From: G039029935 sp039029935
Lineage (GTDB): Bacteria > Chloroflexota > Anaerolineae > Caldilineales > Caldilineaceae
NCBI GenBank assembly: GCA_039029935.1
Contig: JBCCFC010000697.1
Span: 1-7,301, forward strand
Length of the DNA: 7,301 bases
Direction: 5' to 3'
The position numbers and the translations under genes are program-made. Shown one piece after another: positions 6,232-7,301 of this stretch. The notes beneath the pieces were generated by a model. The model had not been told where the DNA came from. It worked only from the letters and a program-made list of their open reading frames with translations, and searched no databases. Numbering within the stretch: the first letter of the stretch is position 1; each line of letters begins with the position of its first letter.

Positions 6232-7224
6232 ATGTCTAATCAAACAAACGCAAACCAACAACCAGATGAACTGATTGAAATTGCCGTTGTGGTCGATTCC
6301 GAGGCGGCAGAGGCGGTCAGTGAACTGTTCAACCGCTACAATGGTGGTGGCTATGACGAAGATAACGAGGCAGGGGAAGCGGGTGGCGGTGGGGCCGTCA
6401 TCGAAGCGACTGGCTTTGACGACTTTGCCAATCCCATTGAGGGCGAATACCAACTCACGGTCAAGACCTATATCAAGCCCGGGGAGCGCGGTGCAGAGAC
6501 GCGCCGCCTGATAGAGGAAGGGCTGTGGCGGTTAAGCCTGCTCTACCCCGTCCCAGAACCAACGTTTACCACCATTCGCCAAGAAGATTGGGCCAATGCC
6601 TGGAAAGAATTTTATAAGCCGCTGCGTGTCGGCAACCGCGTGGTCCTCAAACCATCGTGGGAGGAATTTGACGCCCAGCCCGACGACATCATCATCGAAC
6701 TCGACCCCGGCATGGCCTTTGGCACAGGGCTGCACCCATCGACACGACTCTGTATCCAAGCACTGGAAACCTATCTCCAACCCGGTGATGCACTCCTCGA
6801 TATCGGCACGGGCAGCGGTGTGCTTTCTATCGTTGGTGTGAAACTAGGTGCATCGCAGATTTGGGCAACCGACATCGACCCGCTCGCTGTGCAAGTGACA
6901 CAAGAAAATGCTGAAATCAACCAGATCGCCGTTGGAGATGATACTAATTTTGTGGTGAGACAAGATAGCGTCCCTGCCAGTAAAGCGGGTGTCTATCCAG
7001 TTGTTGTCGCCAATATCCTTGCCGAAGTGCTGACCAAGTTGTTTGACAGCGAATATGACAATGTGCCGCTGGCTGAACCACTTTCAGAAGGGGGGCATAT
7101 GATTCTCGCGGGCATTCTGGAGGAAAAGGCACAGATGGTGATTGATGCGGCGGCGCGGTATGGATTGACTTTGGTGGATACGTTGCAGGAGTCGGATTGG
7201 GTCGCGTTGGTTGTGAAAAGGTGA
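6232..7224 (+). CDS. prmA: Ribosomal protein L11 methyltransferase
   Basis: The 330-residue protein carries the full PrmA signature: QEDWANAWKEFYKP (about 117-130), LDPGMAFGTGLHPSTRL (157-173), the SAM-binding glycine motif DIGTGSG at 190-196, acidic residues after the second strand (TDIDP, 213-217), the NIL catalytic-site motif at 261-263 (ANILAEVL), and a C-terminal GG-x-ILAGIL strand (287-295). The enzyme transfers methyl groups from S-adenosylmethionine to ribosomal protein L11 in the cytoplasm. It is somewhat longer than the E. coli protein (293 residues as I recall). Part of the excess is a glycine- and acid-rich stretch at about 38-55 in the N-terminal substrate-recognition domain. The motif spelling (PEPTFTTI, PSWEEF) resembles PrmA of Chloroflexota. 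No Shine-Dalgarno precedes the ATG; see the leaderless promoter. The gene is divergent from the MaoC unit. Confidence 0.95.
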   Translation: MSNQTNANQQPDELIEIAVVVDSEAAEAVSELFNRYNGGGYDEDNEAGEAGGGGAVIEATGFDDFANPIEGEYQLTVKTYIKPGERGAETRRLIEEGLWRLSLLYPVPEPTFTTIRQEDWANAWKEFYKPLRVGNRVVLKPSWEEFDAQPDDIIIELDPGMAFGTGLHPSTRLCIQALETYLQPGDALLDIGTGSGVLSIVGVKLGASQIWATDIDPLAVQVTQENAEINQIAVGDDTNFVVRQDSVPASKAGVYPVVVANILAEVLTKLFDSEYDNVPLAEPLSEGGHMILAGILEEKAQMVIDAAARYGLTLVDTLQESDWVALVVKR

Positions 7225-7275
7225 GACATCTCGATGAATTTTATAATGAAAAATAGTGTCGCGGATTCTGGGAGC

Positions 7276-7301
7276 GCGGATTGACCTCAAAATCAATCCG
7301 C
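7276..7301 (+). terminator. Inverted repeat after prmA, possible terminator cut by the window edge
   Basis: GCGGATTGA (7276-7284) pairs perfectly with TCAATCCGC (7293-7301) across an 8-base loop. It lies 52 bases after the prmA stop. The stem may continue beyond the window, and any T-run that would confirm a terminator is not visible. GCGGATT also occurs at 7261-7267, so this could instead be the edge of a dispersed palindromic repeat. Confidence 0.4.

Noticed and set aside
7234..7284. Small plus-strand ORF of 16 codons after prmA, with an internal TATAAT at 7242-7247
   Set aside because: It has no ribosome site, runs into the hairpin, and has no sign of coding; the TATAAT lacks a convincing -35 box.

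Overview
The window looks like chromosomal DNA from a bacterium, most likely a member of the Chloroflexota (Anaerolineae/Caldilineae-like). This is inferred from the style of the PrmA protein, from the very large secreted subtilase with CHRD and PKD modules, and from short tandem repeats packed into the intergenic spaces. No database search was possible, so the phylum is a judgement from recognised sequence style.

Layout: (1) Positions 1-4094, minus strand: the N-terminal 1364 codons of a giant secreted S8 serine protease, cut by the left window edge. It has a signal peptide, an I9 propeptide, a catalytic domain with a PA insert, a beta-sandwich, a Rossmann/GATase1-like domain interrupted by a CHRD domain, a PKD domain and the start of a DUF11-like repeat. 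Because it has no stop in the window it is easily missed as an ORF. (2) 4095-4525: non-coding; it holds the protease leader, a 10-bp inverted repeat with promoter-like boxes, and a perfect 18-bp-stem terminator for the next gene. (3) 4526-5971, minus strand: a two-gene unit, first a MaoC/hydratase-2 protein, then a short-chain dehydrogenase. Together they correspond to the two chemical steps (enoyl-CoA hydration, 3-hydroxyacyl-CoA oxidation) that are fused in MFE-2-type enzymes. (4) 5972-6231: a divergent intergenic region with a promoter for each direction and several tandem-repeat arrays. (5) 6232-7224, plus strand: prmA, ribosomal protein L11 methyltransferase, apparently leaderless. (6) 7225-7301: a tail ending in an inverted repeat at the window edge.

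The most unusual signal is non-coding. Octamer arrays (core TTCAAC in the sense strand of the gene behind them) lie directly before three successive start codons (the dehydrogenase, the MaoC protein and prmA), always in the same orientation relative to the gene. Two heptamer arrays (ATCACTC/ACTCATC) accompany them. Before prmA the octamer array runs straight into a consensus TATAAT placed so that transcription should begin at the ATG itself. The protein-coding genes are otherwise recognisable families; no new multi-gene defence or mobile system is visible.
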